From Aquimarina mycalae (GTDB lineage Bacteria; Bacteroidota; Bacteroidia; Flavobacteriales; Flavobacteriaceae): 64,000 nucleotides of DNA. The DNA is taken from assembly GCF_029906345.1 (NCBI RefSeq), contig NZ_JARYGY010000004.1:248001-312000 (forward strand). The letters run 5' to 3'. The notes below the pieces were generated by a model that did no database searches, was not told where the DNA came from, and saw nothing but the letters and a program-made list of their open reading frames with translations. Every line of letters begins with the position of its first letter. Position 1 is the stretch's first letter. Position numbers and translations under genes: made by a program. Of the stretch, positions 15,881 through 25,236 are shown piece by piece.

Positions 15881-18800
15881 TTATATATATTTTAAAGTGA
15901 TTTTGTCATTAAAATATACAAGTATTCCTTGGTTTAATTGATACCCCATTGCCTCAAGAAGCAAACCATAATCTTCTAATTGTTTTGTATGAGAATTACT
16001 GTGATTCCCTGTTTTATAATCAATTACAGTAGCTAACCCTAAGGGGTCAATTACTACCCTATCTGGTCTATATATTTCTCCATTAGATATAATATCTCTT
16101 TCATTTAACACCGTATTCTCTTCAGAAAAATAATTCGACAGTTCTGGATGATAGATTACCCTTTTTAATTCAGTATAGAGTATTTCTTTTTCCAAAAGGC
16201 CTATCATTCCCATTTCAAATGCATTTTCTACAACAACATCCAAATCTTTATGAGTATATATAAACGACATTAAATCGTGTACTAAATTTCCTTTTTCTAT
16301 TGCAGCTTCCTGAGATGTATCCCATAACTTTCCAGAATTGGTAACAATATTTACTTTATATTTTTTCTTAGAATTCTCAAATTTAGTTACTAATACATTT
16401 TTCGTTTTAACATCTGTTTCGATAATTTCTTCAGCTGCTTTTTTAGCATCACCAAAGCTATATACCAATTGCTCACTATTCCATTTTCCAGTATGTATTA
16501 AATAATTTATTAGCTTTCCAGAAAACTTGTTCGGATTATTTTCTCCTCTACTATTTATTTCGGCTTTAGAAATAATATACAATTGTTCTTCTGCTCTTGT
16601 TAAAGCAACATATAAAAGATTAAATGCATCTAACTCCAATTGAGATTGTCTCTTCAGAACATTTTTTTCTCCAACAGCACCATACGCTGAAATTTCTTTA
16701 TTGTAATTAACAAACACTTCTTCAAAGCCATTAAAATCTTCCTTAGCTACTGGCAACCATGTTTTAGGTTCAAGTTCTTTATATACATCAATATTAGCAT
16801 AAGGATAAATAACACAAGGAAATTCCAATCCTTTAGATTTATGTATGGTCATTATCTGAATTGCATCTTCTCCTTCTGGAGCTACTATGCTTAGTTTCTC
16901 TTTTTTCTGTTCCCAATATGATAAAAAACCGATAATCCCTTCTGAGTTTTTTTGAGTGTAACTAAACACTATATCCAAAAGAAACTGGAGATATGCTGGA
17001 GCCGAGTTAGTAAGGTTGAAACTACTCACAATATACTCCACTCCTTCATAAAAAGGTTTTACATCTAATTCACTAAAACTAAACTCAATCCCCAAGGACT
17101 TAATTTCTTCGCTGAATACTTTTTTATCTGTAAACACCATTTTAGCCAAAAAAGAATGTTTATCAATGATCGTATATTGTTCTGCTATGAAATGCAAAAC
17201 ATTGGTTTTTGCCAACAATTCTTTAGGAAACACAAACCAAGTAAGGATGTCTATTACAAAACGGACTCTTGGATCATTTTTAAGCAATAAAGTTTCTGAA
17301 GATATAATGGACAATCCTTTTTCTGTTAGAAAATCAGCGATCAAAGCCCCTTCTTTTTGTTTTCTTGTGAGTACACAAATTTGATTGAGTCTATATCCTT
17401 TTTCTGTAAGTTCTAAGACAGATTGATATACTCGTTCTGGATATATTTCGTTTTCTTCTGTTACATTTTTTGCGTTAATAAAAGACAGATTTACATATCC
17501 TCCTTTTTTATCATTATACTCCTGATTGTTTCCTAATAGATATAGTTTTTTATGTAGTTCACTACTAAAATCATTTGACAAAAAAGTAAATAAATCATTG
17601 TTAAACCTAATAATCTCTCTACTACTTCTATAATTTTTAGGTAAATCTAGCACTTGTTTTTCTTCGATAGAAAACGGATTTTGATCTAAAGAAAGATTAA
17701 TAAATTGCTCTGCTTTTCCTCCTCGCCATCTATAAATAGCCTGTTTTGCATCTCCAACAATAGTGATTCGCCCTCTTTTTCCCGTCAGTGTTTCTGAAGA
17801 TATCGCATTATCTATAAGTGGAATAATATTCTTCCATTGTAATTCTGAAGTGTCCTGAAATTCATCTATAAAATAATCCCGATACCGTTCTCCCAATCGT
17901 TCATATATAAAAGGAGCTGGTTGATCTTGGATAGCTTCGCTAATAATTTTATTAAACTCCGAGATTAACAAAATGTTCCTTTCCTTCTTGATCTTTTGAA
18001 GTTCTTTGTTAATGACATGTAATACAGAAAGAGGTATAATGTTTTTAATTACATTTTCAAACAAACCGACTTCTAATAGTTGTTGCTTGGACTCTAGAAA
18101 CGCTTCTTCAATACGGGATCTAATATTGTCAATAGCGTCTTTTTTGGATGTATCCAACTTTGATCCGTAAAACGATGCGGTTTCAATATTTTGCTTCCAA
18201 GCCGCTTTAAAATCTAACTTCGTTTCTCCATTAGCTAACTTTTGAAAATGATTAGGTATAGATCCACGAGTAAAATCATTATATGCTACTCCAATTTCAC
18301 GTATTTTATCTAAAACTTCTTTTGAAGTGGTAACAATCTTATTTTTGGTAACTGTAATCTTCTGAAGCAATATTTTTTTTAAATCTTCAAAATCTTCTAT
18401 AGTTTTATCTGAGAGTTTATCGAGATAAGCTCTATCATTTTCACTAAATAAAAGGCGTGCTGCTTTATTAAGCTCTACCGTAATATCCCAACTCTTATCT
18501 TCTTCTAATTTACTTAGCGCAAATTCTATAATTGTTTTTGTTAACACTTTGTCTTCTCCAACCTTAGCTACCACAGCATCCACTGACTCTTCAATTAACG
18601 ATTCGGTATCCATTTCTATTTCAAAATTCATAGGAATCCCTAAATCTCGAGCAAATGTTCTAATCACTCTATGTGTAAATGTATCTATGGTAACAATATC
18701 AAATGCTGCATAATTATGCAAAATGCTTTTAAGAACACGATTCGCTTTTTGTTTTACAATATGCTCTTCTAGTCCAGTATCATTTGTAATATCTTGTAAT

Positions 18801-19033
18801 AACGACACATATTTTGGCGAGGTTACAGATTCACTTATACCCACCAGGTTTTCTAAAACTCTGGTTTTCATTTCAGCTACTGCTTTATTGGTAAAAGTGA
18901 TCGCTAAAATATTCTTATAACTATCCTTGTATTCTCCAGTTAATAATGTGGTTAGATACGCTTTAACTATGGTATACGTTTTTCCTGCTCCAGCAGCAGC
19001 ATTATATATCGTAAAAGCGTATTGAGAATTCAA
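15881..19033 (-). CDS. AddA-like UvrD-family helicase with C-terminal nuclease
   Basis: This is a 1050-residue superfamily 1 helicase. Walker A is NAAAGAGKTYT near residue 12, motif Ia AITFTNKAVAEMK, motif II FIDEFQDTS near 390, motif III GDAKQAIYRWRGG and motif V IMTIHKSKGLEFP, followed by YVALTRAEEQLY. The C-terminal ~150 residues carry a RecB-type nuclease core (RPDRVVID...TVIDYKTG). It should unwind and degrade DNA ends with the AddB-like protein encoded downstream of ompA. Having nuclease motifs in both subunits fits AddAB rather than RecBCD. Transcription runs from here toward ompA. Confidence 0.88.
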   Translation of the reverse strand: MNSQYAFTIYNAAAGAGKTYTIVKAYLTTLLTGEYKDSYKNILAITFTNKAVAEMKTRVLENLVGISESVTSPKYVSLLQDITNDTGLEEHIVKQKANRVLKSILHNYAAFDIVTIDTFTHRVIRTFARDLGIPMNFEIEMDTESLIEESVDAVVAKVGEDKVLTKTIIEFALSKLEEDKSWDITVELNKAARLLFSENDRAYLDKLSDKTIEDFEDLKKILLQKITVTKNKIVTTSKEVLDKIREIGVAYNDFTRGSIPNHFQKLANGETKLDFKAAWKQNIETASFYGSKLDTSKKDAIDNIRSRIEEAFLESKQQLLEVGLFENVIKNIIPLSVLHVINKELQKIKKERNILLISEFNKIISEAIQDQPAPFIYERLGERYRDYFIDEFQDTSELQWKNIIPLIDNAISSETLTGKRGRITIVGDAKQAIYRWRGGKAEQFINLSLDQNPFSIEEKQVLDLPKNYRSSREIIRFNNDLFTFLSNDFSSELHKKLYLLGNNQEYNDKKGGYVNLSFINAKNVTEENEIYPERVYQSVLELTEKGYRLNQICVLTRKQKEGALIADFLTEKGLSIISSETLLLKNDPRVRFVIDILTWFVFPKELLAKTNVLHFIAEQYTIIDKHSFLAKMVFTDKKVFSEEIKSLGIEFSFSELDVKPFYEGVEYIVSSFNLTNSAPAYLQFLLDIVFSYTQKNSEGIIGFLSYWEQKKEKLSIVAPEGEDAIQIMTIHKSKGLEFPCVIYPYANIDVYKELEPKTWLPVAKEDFNGFEEVFVNYNKEISAYGAVGEKNVLKRQSQLELDAFNLLYVALTRAEEQLYIISKAEINSRGENNPNKFSGKLINYLIHTGKWNSEQLVYSFGDAKKAAEEIIETDVKTKNVLVTKFENSKKKYKVNIVTNSGKLWDTSQEAAIEKGNLVHDLMSFIYTHKDLDVVVENAFEMGMIGLLEKEILYTELKRVIYHPELSNYFSEENTVLNERDIISNGEIYRPDRVVIDPLGLATVIDYKTGNHSNSHTKQLEDYGLLLEAMGYQLNQGILVYFNDKITLKYI

Positions 19034-19191
19034 GTTTGTTTTTTTACTAAAGTATCAAAAAAGTGTAGTTTTCGAGTATCAATATTAAATAAATATAAAA
19101 AGAGAACACCTCCGATATCACAAGAAGTTTACAAAAAAAGGATTTAATCAATTTATAACAAATATTAATTTTTATTGATCACTCTAATTCC

Positions 19192-19199
19192 TAAATTTG
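19192..19199 (+). promoter_or_regulatory. -7 promoter box of sodA
   Basis: TAAATTTG lies 37 bases before the sodA ATG. A TTG occurs 14 bases upstream, which is short of the usual 19. Confidence 0.5.
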
Positions 19200-19236
19200 G
19201 GTTCATTTTTTTTCTTATTAACTAAAAAAGTAGATT

Positions 19237-19845
19237 ATGTCATTCGAATTACCAAAATTAAACTATGCCTTTGATGCGCTAGAACCAAATATAGATGCAC
19301 GTACTATGGAAATTCACCATGATAAACATCATGCAGGATATACTAGTAAATTAAATGCGGCTATTGCGGGATCTGATTTAGAAGGTAAAACTATAGAAAA
19401 CATTCTTATCAACCTGGATAAGTCTAATAGTGCTGTTAGAAATAATGGTGGTGGTTTTTATAATCACAGTTTATTCTGGGAAGTTATGTCTCCTAACGGA
19501 GGTGGAGCTCCTTCTGGTGAACTAGCCGATGCAATCAATGCTGCTTTCGGTTCTTTTGAAGCATTTAAAGATGCTTTTTCTAAAGCGGCTGCTACCCAAT
19601 TCGGTTCTGGATGGGCGTGGTTATGTGTTCAAGAAGGAGGTAAAGTGGATGTATGCGCTACACCAAATCAAGATAATCCTTTAATGCCAGGTATTGGTTG
19701 TGGAGGAACTCCTATTTTAGGGTTAGATGTTTGGGAGCATGCATATTATCTAAATTATCAAAATCGTCGTCCTGATTATATCTCTGCGTTTTTTAACGTG
19801 ATTAACTGGGATGAAGTATCTAGTAGATACGCACAAGGAAAATAA
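19237..19845 (+). CDS. sodA: Superoxide dismutase, Mn-type Fe/Mn family
   Basis: This is a 202-residue cytoplasmic enzyme that dismutates superoxide. It contains the N-terminal HHDKHHAGY helix, [17 protein letters not shown] and the signature [18 protein letters not shown]. The metal ligands are the His of HHDKHH, the His of NHSLFW and the Asp and His of [16 protein letters not shown] and the later PNQDNPLM place the second-shell glycine and glutamine as in Mn-dependent enzymes, so manganese is favoured; cambialistic use is possible. It is monocistronic, with its own -7 box and terminator. Confidence 0.93.
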   Translation: MSFELPKLNYAFDALEPNIDARTMEIHHDKHHAGYTSKLNAAIAGSDLEGKTIENILINLDKSNSAVRNNGGGFYNHSLFWEVMSPNGGGAPSGELADAINAAFGSFEAFKDAFSKAAATQFGSGWAWLCVQEGGKVDVCATPNQDNPLMPGIGCGGTPILGLDVWEHAYYLNYQNRRPDYISAFFNVINWDEVSSRYAQGK

Positions 19846-19865
19846 AACAACTATACGATTAAAAC

Positions 19866-19896
19866 AAAAAGAGTCGCATAAACTGCGACTCTTTTT
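19866..19896 (+). terminator. Intrinsic terminator of sodA
   Basis: The stem AAAAAGAGTCGCA / TGCGACTCTTTTTT with loop TAAAC lies 20 bp after the sodA stop and ends in a T tract. Confidence 0.88.
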
Positions 19897-19927
19897 TATA
19901 TCTGTATTTTACGAAATGTCATAAAAT

Positions 19928-19996
19928 AAAAAAAGGTGGAAAGTCCACCTTTTTTTGCCCCAAATCTACCATGAACTTAACCTACTTATGCTATGG
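19928..19996 (-). repeat. Hairpin-plus-box element, diverged copy 4
   Basis: A 13-bp stem (AAAAAAAGGTGGA / TCCACCTTTTTTT, 19928-19956) has a 3-base loop. It is followed on the plus strand by AACTTAACCTACTTATGC (from 19974), close to the AACTCAACTTATTATTATGC of copy 2. On the minus strand it ends as a strong terminator. It may be a small-RNA gene or a second convergent terminator between sodA and the PurF-like gene. Confidence 0.45.
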
Positions 19997-20109
19997 CTCT
20001 GCTAATATAAAGCGTTATTTCATTGTGTAAAAATGTTTTAGATGAAAAGCTAAAATACTTGTTGAAATACACAATTTAACTGATTTTAACAGCGTGGTTT
20101 TTTAATTTT

Positions 20110-22008
20110 TTAGTACGCGCGCTCGTTTTTACCTTCAAAGAAATTTATAAATGCCTTATTCACGACTCTATTCCCTCCAACAGTAGGGTAGTCACCTGTA
20201 AAATACCAATCTCCTAAGTTCTTAGGGCAGGCTATATGCAAGTTATCCACGGTTTGATAGATGATTTTTATTTCAGCATTTACGGACTCATCACTAAGTA
20301 ATTCTGCTATTTTATCACTTATTTCTTGATCAGAAAACCCTTCATAGATTTCTTTTACAAAATTCTGAACTTCTTCATCAGCTAGATTTTCTTGTGCTTT
20401 ACACTTATCATAAACCTGCTCTACTAAATCATAATTACCGTTTTCTTTTAATAACTCCAAAGCAGCCTTAAATGCAATAAGACCTTCAAGTCTTGCCATA
20501 TCAATTCCATAACAATCTGGATAACGAATCTGTGGAGCCGAAGAAACTACAATAATTTTTTTAGGCTTCAATCTATCGAGCATCTTAATAATACTCTTTT
20601 TCAAAGTAGTACCTCTTACAATACTATCATCGATTATTACGAGATTATCTTCTTTTTTTACAACTCCATAAGTTACATCATAAACATGAGCGACTAAGTC
20701 ATCCCTGCTACTGTCTTCTGTAATAAAAGTTCTCAACTTAGCATCTTTAATTGCTAACTTTTCAGTTCTCAATCGATATGAAAGAATTTCTGATAATCGT
20801 TCATCAGTTAATGATTCTTTCTCAGAAAGTATGGTTTCGTTTTTTTGTTTGTTCAACTCATCCTGTGCCGCTTCTACCATTCCATAAAAAGAAGTTTCTG
20901 CGGTATTAGGAATGAAAGAAAAAACAGTATTCACAGTATCATGATTAATTTCTTTTAATACCTGTGGCATAATTAATTTACCAAGATTTTTTCTCTCTTC
21001 ATATATTTCTGCATCACTTCCTCTAGAGAAATAAATACGTTCAAAAGAACATGCTTTACGCTCTAATGGTTCAATAATTTTATGTACTGCAGCATTACCG
21101 TCTTTCTTAACAATAATAGCTTTTCCAGGATCTAACTCTATAACCTCATCAAAAGGCACATTAAATACGGTCTGAATTACTGGCCTCTCTGAAGCTACAA
21201 CCACAACCTCATCATCTTTATAGTAATATGCTGGACGTATTCCCGCAGGATCTCTAAGTACAAATGCATCTCCATGTCCTAACATTCCTACCATGGCATA
21301 TCCACCATCCCAATCTCTTGATGATTTTTTAAGAATCTTAGCTACATTTAATCGTTCTACGATTTGTGGAGAAGCATCAACCTTGCTATAACCTTCTTTT
21401 TTAAGCTTTTTATATAACTTAGCGACTTCAGAATCTAAAAAATGCCCTATTTTTTCCATTACTGTAACAGTATCCACTTTATCTTTAGGATGCTGTCCTA
21501 ATCTTACCAGATTATCAAACAATACATTATTGTTTGTCATATTAAAGTTACCTGCTACAATAAGGTTACGATGCATCCAGTTGTTTTGCCTTAAGAAAGG
21601 ATGTACACTTTCTACACTATTCTTACCAAATGTTCCATAACGAACATGCCCTAATAATACTTCTCCAATATAAGGAATGTTCTTTTTTTGTTGTTCTACA
21701 TCATCCACATATTCTGGATGACTTTCTAATTCATGATTAATTCTGTCATTAATCTGAGAAAAAATATCTTGGATGGGTTGTGGTTCACATGAACGAACTC
21801 TACTTATATATCTTTCTCCTGGAGGCGTGTCTAGTTTTACACTAGCAAATCCAGCACCATCTTGTCCACGATTATGCTGTTTTTCCATCATTAGATACAT
21901 TTTATTTACTCCATAAAATGCGCTTCCATATTTTTCCTTATAATATTCTAATGGTTTTAGTAGTCGGATAAATGCTATTCCGCATTCATGTTTTAAGGCA
22001 TCACTCAT
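20110..22008 (-). CDS. PurF-like amidophosphoribosyltransferase
   Basis: The 632 residues are longer than E. coli PurF (about 505). An 8-residue propeptide (MSDALKHE) precedes the nucleophile Cys9 (CGIAF) of the class II glutaminase, which also shows HNRGQDGAG, GHVRYGTFG and GNFNMTN. The phosphoribosyltransferase half has DPAGIRPAYY, SFERIYFSRGSD and the PRPP loop VIIDDSIVRGTT. The reaction would be PRPP plus glutamine to phosphoribosylamine, first step of purine synthesis. The oxyanion-hole Gly next to Asn in HNGN is replaced by Phe (GNFN), and extra segments occur near 160-210. This looks like a Bacteroidota-specific PurF paralogue. It lies 89 bp after the PfkB gene. Confidence 0.85.
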   Translation of the reverse strand: MSDALKHECGIAFIRLLKPLEYYKEKYGSAFYGVNKMYLMMEKQHNRGQDGAGFASVKLDTPPGERYISRVRSCEPQPIQDIFSQINDRINHELESHPEYVDDVEQQKKNIPYIGEVLLGHVRYGTFGKNSVESVHPFLRQNNWMHRNLIVAGNFNMTNNNVLFDNLVRLGQHPKDKVDTVTVMEKIGHFLDSEVAKLYKKLKKEGYSKVDASPQIVERLNVAKILKKSSRDWDGGYAMVGMLGHGDAFVLRDPAGIRPAYYYKDDEVVVVASERPVIQTVFNVPFDEVIELDPGKAIIVKKDGNAAVHKIIEPLERKACSFERIYFSRGSDAEIYEERKNLGKLIMPQVLKEINHDTVNTVFSFIPNTAETSFYGMVEAAQDELNKQKNETILSEKESLTDERLSEILSYRLRTEKLAIKDAKLRTFITEDSSRDDLVAHVYDVTYGVVKKEDNLVIIDDSIVRGTTLKKSIIKMLDRLKPKKIIVVSSAPQIRYPDCYGIDMARLEGLIAFKAALELLKENGNYDLVEQVYDKCKAQENLADEEVQNFVKEIYEGFSDQEISDKIAELLSDESVNAEIKIIYQTVDNLHIACPKNLGDWYFTGDYPTVGGNRVVNKAFINFFEGKNERAY

Positions 22009-22062
22009 TGTATTCCAAAAATTCTATTGTTGTGTTATCGTAGGTATTATTCATATTAAAAA

Positions 22063-22088
22063 AGCCCTTACACAAAATGAGCAGGGCT
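22063..22088 (-). terminator. Terminator between the PfkB and PurF-like genes
   Basis: On the minus strand AGCCCT...AGGGCT forms a short stem followed by TTTTTTAAT, 10 bp past the PfkB stop. It may attenuate rather than fully separate the two genes. Confidence 0.65.
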
Positions 22089-22097
22089 ATTTATTTA

Positions 22098-23027
22098 TCA
22101 TTCAGATAATTCTATTTCGAATTGTGTCAATTCCCTAAATTGCTGAAGACGTTTCTGAACTTCTTCTCGCCTCAAATCTTCCATTCGTTCTGTTCCAAAT
22201 TTCTCCACACAAAAAGAGGCTAGGTTCGAAGCGTGAATAATTGCTTTTTTCATGTTCTCAAAAGAGATATCACCTGTTTTAGCAATATACCCTGTAAAAC
22301 CTCCTGCAAAAGTATCTCCTGCACCTGTAGGATCAAATACTTCTTCTAATGGTAATGCTGGCGCAAAGAAAATCTGTCCATCATGAAATAATAGTGCTCC
22401 ATGCTCACCTTTCTTAATCACTACATATTTAGGTCCCATTTTTTCGATAGCTCTTGCAGCCTTTACAAGTGAATATTCACCACTTAATTGTCTTGCTTCC
22501 TCGTCATTAATTGTAATTACATCTACTTTGGCAATCACTTTCATCAAATCTTCTAAAGCATTATCCATCCAGAAGTTCATAGTATCCAACACCGCTAACT
22601 TAGGCTTAGTTGACATTTGTTCTAAAACACTAAGTTGAACTAATGGATGCAGATTTCCTAACATTACAATTTCTGCATCTTTATATTCATTAGGAACTAC
22701 TGGATTAAAATCAGCCAATACATTAAGCTGAGTATCTAATGTATCTCTAGAATTTAAATCATTATGATATCTTCCACTCCAGAAAAAAGTCTTCCCACCT
22801 TTTACAACCTCTATAGCAGAGGTATCAATGTTTTTAGCCTGAAGCATTTGAATATATTCTTCTGGAAAATCTTCTCCAACTACAGAAACAATAGCAGAAG
22901 AAATATTAAAGTTAGCTGCAGAAAGGCCTATATATGTTGCAGCTCCACCTAAGATCTTATCTGTTTTACCAAAAGGTGTTTCGATAGCATCAAAAGCCAC
23001 GGTACCTACAATAAGTAATTTACTCAT
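22098..23027 (-). CDS. PfkB-family sugar or nucleoside kinase
   Basis: This is a 309-residue ribokinase-fold enzyme. The N-terminal substrate region contains GGAATYIGLSAANF. The C-terminal anion-hole and catalytic-base signature DPTGAGDTFAGGF (the Asp of GAGD is the base) is intact. It phosphorylates a sugar or nucleoside with ATP in the cytoplasm; adenosine kinase or ribokinase activity would fit its position before a purine-pathway homologue, but the substrate cannot be read from the sequence. Its -7 box lies at 23051-23058. Confidence 0.87.
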   Translation of the reverse strand: MSKLLIVGTVAFDAIETPFGKTDKILGGAATYIGLSAANFNISSAIVSVVGEDFPEEYIQMLQAKNIDTSAIEVVKGGKTFFWSGRYHNDLNSRDTLDTQLNVLADFNPVVPNEYKDAEIVMLGNLHPLVQLSVLEQMSTKPKLAVLDTMNFWMDNALEDLMKVIAKVDVITINDEEARQLSGEYSLVKAARAIEKMGPKYVVIKKGEHGALLFHDGQIFFAPALPLEEVFDPTGAGDTFAGGFTGYIAKTGDISFENMKKAIIHASNLASFCVEKFGTERMEDLRREEVQKRLQQFRELTQFEIELSE

Positions 23028-23050
23028 AAAATAGCGTAATAATTTTTTTG

Positions 23051-23058
23051 CAAATATA
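23051..23058 (-). promoter_or_regulatory. -7 promoter box of the PfkB gene
   Basis: The minus strand reads TATATTTG followed by C, 23 bases before the ATG at 23027. The remainder of the 23059-23340 gap shows no gene or repeat. Confidence 0.55.
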
Positions 23059-23344
23059 CGTTTTACTTTTGAGTCGGAAAGACATTAAAGCAAACTTACT
23101 TTCTATCAAAATCTATACTTCTTTTACCTCTCTTATATTCACTGATTTTATTATATACTTTCTAAAAAGGCGATATCCAATCCTGTATTAATTACACGTT
23201 TTTTAAAACAAAGTCGCACTATAAGAAGTGCATATTAACAACTAATAATCAGGGTGATTCACTAAAAAACTTCATGAAAACAGAGTTCAATTTTTTACGG
23301 TTTTAGCGTACTTAATAAATGGTTTTATTCTTTTTTCTTTCAAA

Positions 23345-23352
23345 TAAATTTG
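23345..23352 (+). promoter_or_regulatory. -7 promoter box of the metalloprotease gene
   Basis: TAAATTTG followed by C lies 58 bases upstream of the ATG at 23411. Just before the ATG is ACAAAAACTCAACTATATT, which resembles the ACAAACTCAACTTAT box of the hairpin elements. Confidence 0.5.
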
Positions 23353-23410
23353 CATTCCTACTAAAAATTTGTTAATTTTATGAGATATTTAACAAAAACT
23401 CAACTATATT

Positions 23411-24481
23411 ATGAAAAAAAGTAAGATGGCTAGACTTGCTCTAGCTACACTAGTTTCGTTTTCTCTATTTAATTGTGAAAAGGATACCGAGGATGTATTA
23501 GAGGTAAATCAGGTTGATAATTCTAAAAGTGCCCATGTATGTATTGCAAAGTGGAATTTATCTGATGACACAAAAGCGACCAGCGTCAAAGATGTACAAT
23601 GGGATCCTGGTCAAACTATTCGTATAAAATTTTTAAACGGGAGTAGCTTTGTTCAATCCAAAGTAAGACAGTATGCAGTAGAATGGGAAAACTATGCAAA
23701 CCTTAAATTCGAATGGGTTTCCTCTAACAGCAGTGCAAACATTAAAATTGCTTTTAGAGAAGGTCAATACGCAAATGAGGCAGGTTCATGGTCCTATTTA
23801 GGAACTGATTCTAATCGCTACTCACATAGTATGCATTTTGGATGGTTTAATAATAATACGACAGATTCAGAATTTAGAAGAACTACAATCCATGAATTTG
23901 GACATGCACTTGGATTAATTCATGAGCATCAAAATCCTGTTGCTGGAATTAATTGGGATAGAGAGGCTGTTTACGCATATTATGCTGGTCCACCAAACAA
24001 TTGGTCTAGAGCGCAGGTTGATAACAATCTTTTTAGACGTTATGAGGCGAGCATTACTAATTATAGTACTTATGATCCTTTATCAATTATGCACTATCCT
24101 ATTCCTGCAGAACATACGCTAGATGGAGTTGGAGTGGGTTCTAATTCTCAATTATCAGCAACGGATAAAGCTTTTATTGGCTCGATCTATCCATTTCCTG
24201 ATACAGGAGGTGATCCATGTGCTGGTGTAGCACCATATAGTGGTAGCGCTTCGTATTCTACTGGAGATAAAGTTACTTATAACGGAGATTTATACCAAAG
24301 AACTTCTACTGGATGGTCAAATCTAGGAGCATGTGGTCCTGTTAGTACTGATCCTTGTGACGGTGTAGCACCATATAATGGTAACACTTCGTATTCTGCG
24401 GGAGATCAAGTTACTTATAACGGAGATTTATATCAAAGAACTTCTACTGGATGGTCAAATCTAGGAGCATGTGGTGGGTAA
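23411..24481 (+). CDS. Astacin-like M12 zinc metalloprotease lipoprotein with two carbohydrate-binding repeats
   Basis: This is a 356-residue secreted protease. The signal peptide ends in LFNC (lipobox, with EKDTED after it). The catalytic domain (about 45-265) has the astacin zinc motif HEFGHALGLIHEHQNP and Met-turn SIMHYP. Two C-terminal repeats of 42 residues (24212-24337 and 24350-24475) read GVAPYxGxxxYSxGDxVTYNGDLYQR, similar to chitin-type CBM5/12 modules. They could dock the enzyme on polysaccharide or shell and algal material. The two repeats are about 92% identical in DNA, pointing to recent duplication. The gene stands alone and faces away from the PfkB gene. Confidence 0.88.
   Translation: MKKSKMARLALATLVSFSLFNCEKDTEDVLEVNQVDNSKSAHVCIAKWNLSDDTKATSVKDVQWDPGQTIRIKFLNGSSFVQSKVRQYAVEWENYANLKFEWVSSNSSANIKIAFREGQYANEAGSWSYLGTDSNRYSHSMHFGWFNNNTTDSEFRRTTIHEFGHALGLIHEHQNPVAGINWDREAVYAYYAGPPNNWSRAQVDNNLFRRYEASITNYSTYDPLSIMHYPIPAEHTLDGVGVGSNSQLSATDKAFIGSIYPFPDTGGDPCAGVAPYSGSASYSTGDKVTYNGDLYQRTSTGWSNLGACGPVSTDPCDGVAPYNGNTSYSAGDQVTYNGDLYQRTSTGWSNLGACGG
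24212..24475 (+). repeat. Two near-identical 126-bp repeats encoding CBM-like modules
   Basis: The units 24212-24337 and 24350-24475 differ at about 10 of 126 positions and are separated by 12 bp. They encode the two C-terminal modules of the protease and are a likely site of copy-number change. Confidence 0.85.
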
Positions 24482-24514
24482 AAAACACTAATAATAAGAT
24501 AGATTAAAAATAAG

Positions 24515-24544
24515 AAATGCCCTGAGTTTTACTTCAGGGCATTT
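24515..24544. terminator. Bidirectional terminator between the protease and rnhA
   Basis: The stem AAATGCCCTGA / TCAGGGCATTT has an 8-base loop. A T run follows on the plus strand and T-rich sequence on the minus strand. It serves the convergent protease and RNase H genes. Confidence 0.85.
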
Positions 24545-24579
24545 TTTTACATATAATATCTTGATACTATAACATCGTT

Positions 24580-25215
24580 TTATTTTCTACCAAAATCAGC
24601 AGGAATTTCGCCCCATGCTTTGGTTTCCCACTTAACTATTACCGTAGTATATTTATTTTCTTTAAGCCAAAGGATTGCGCGATCTACCAAATCAAACATT
24701 TCATTATTTTTAGCATTACGCTTAAGCTTTGTTTTACATGTCTTTTTTTTCACCCATCCCATAGCAATTCTAGAATCAGTGTACAAAATTCTATCACTTC
24801 CTTTCTTTTTTAGATACGCCAAGCCATGAACTAATGCTAGAAACTCACCAATATTATTGGTTCCTTGGGGAAAAGGTCCTTGATGAAAAAGTTGTTTTTC
24901 GGTCTGTGTATCTACACCTCTATATTCCATTTTTCCAGGATTACCGCTAGATGCGGCATCTACAGCTATAGAATATAGATTAGGTTCTCCTATTTTTGAT
25001 AATTGTTCATCTGTTAGAGAAGCTTTAGGTTTGCTTTTACCTTTATAATCTTCATAATCTCCATTATATGCCTTTTTTGCCATATCAAAAGACTCAAAAG
25101 ACTTGTATTTTGCGCTAGCATATCCCTTAACTGCGGCTTTACAATCATCCCATTTAGTGTATATACCAGGTCTGTGACCTTCCCAAACCACATAAAACTT
25201 TTCCTTTTTTGCCAT
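24580..25215 (-). CDS. rnhA: Ribonuclease HI with viroplasmin-like N-terminal domain
   Basis: The 211 residues include an N-terminal ~45-residue viroplasmin/hybrid-binding domain (FYVVWEGHRPGIYTKWDDC) that grips RNA-DNA hybrids. A linker leads to the RNase H fold: first Asp in SIAVDAASSGNPG, Glu in NNIGEFLAL, Asp in YTDSRIAMG and a C-terminal Asp in IPADFGRK. It removes RNA from hybrids. It is 21 bp downstream of purN and probably cotranscribed with it. Confidence 0.92.
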   Translation of the reverse strand: MAKKEKFYVVWEGHRPGIYTKWDDCKAAVKGYASAKYKSFESFDMAKKAYNGDYEDYKGKSKPKASLTDEQLSKIGEPNLYSIAVDAASSGNPGKMEYRGVDTQTEKQLFHQGPFPQGTNNIGEFLALVHGLAYLKKKGSDRILYTDSRIAMGWVKKKTCKTKLKRNAKNNEMFDLVDRAILWLKENKYTTVIVKWETKAWGEIPADFGRK

Positions 25216-25236
25216 TTTTAGCTAATCATTTACCTT

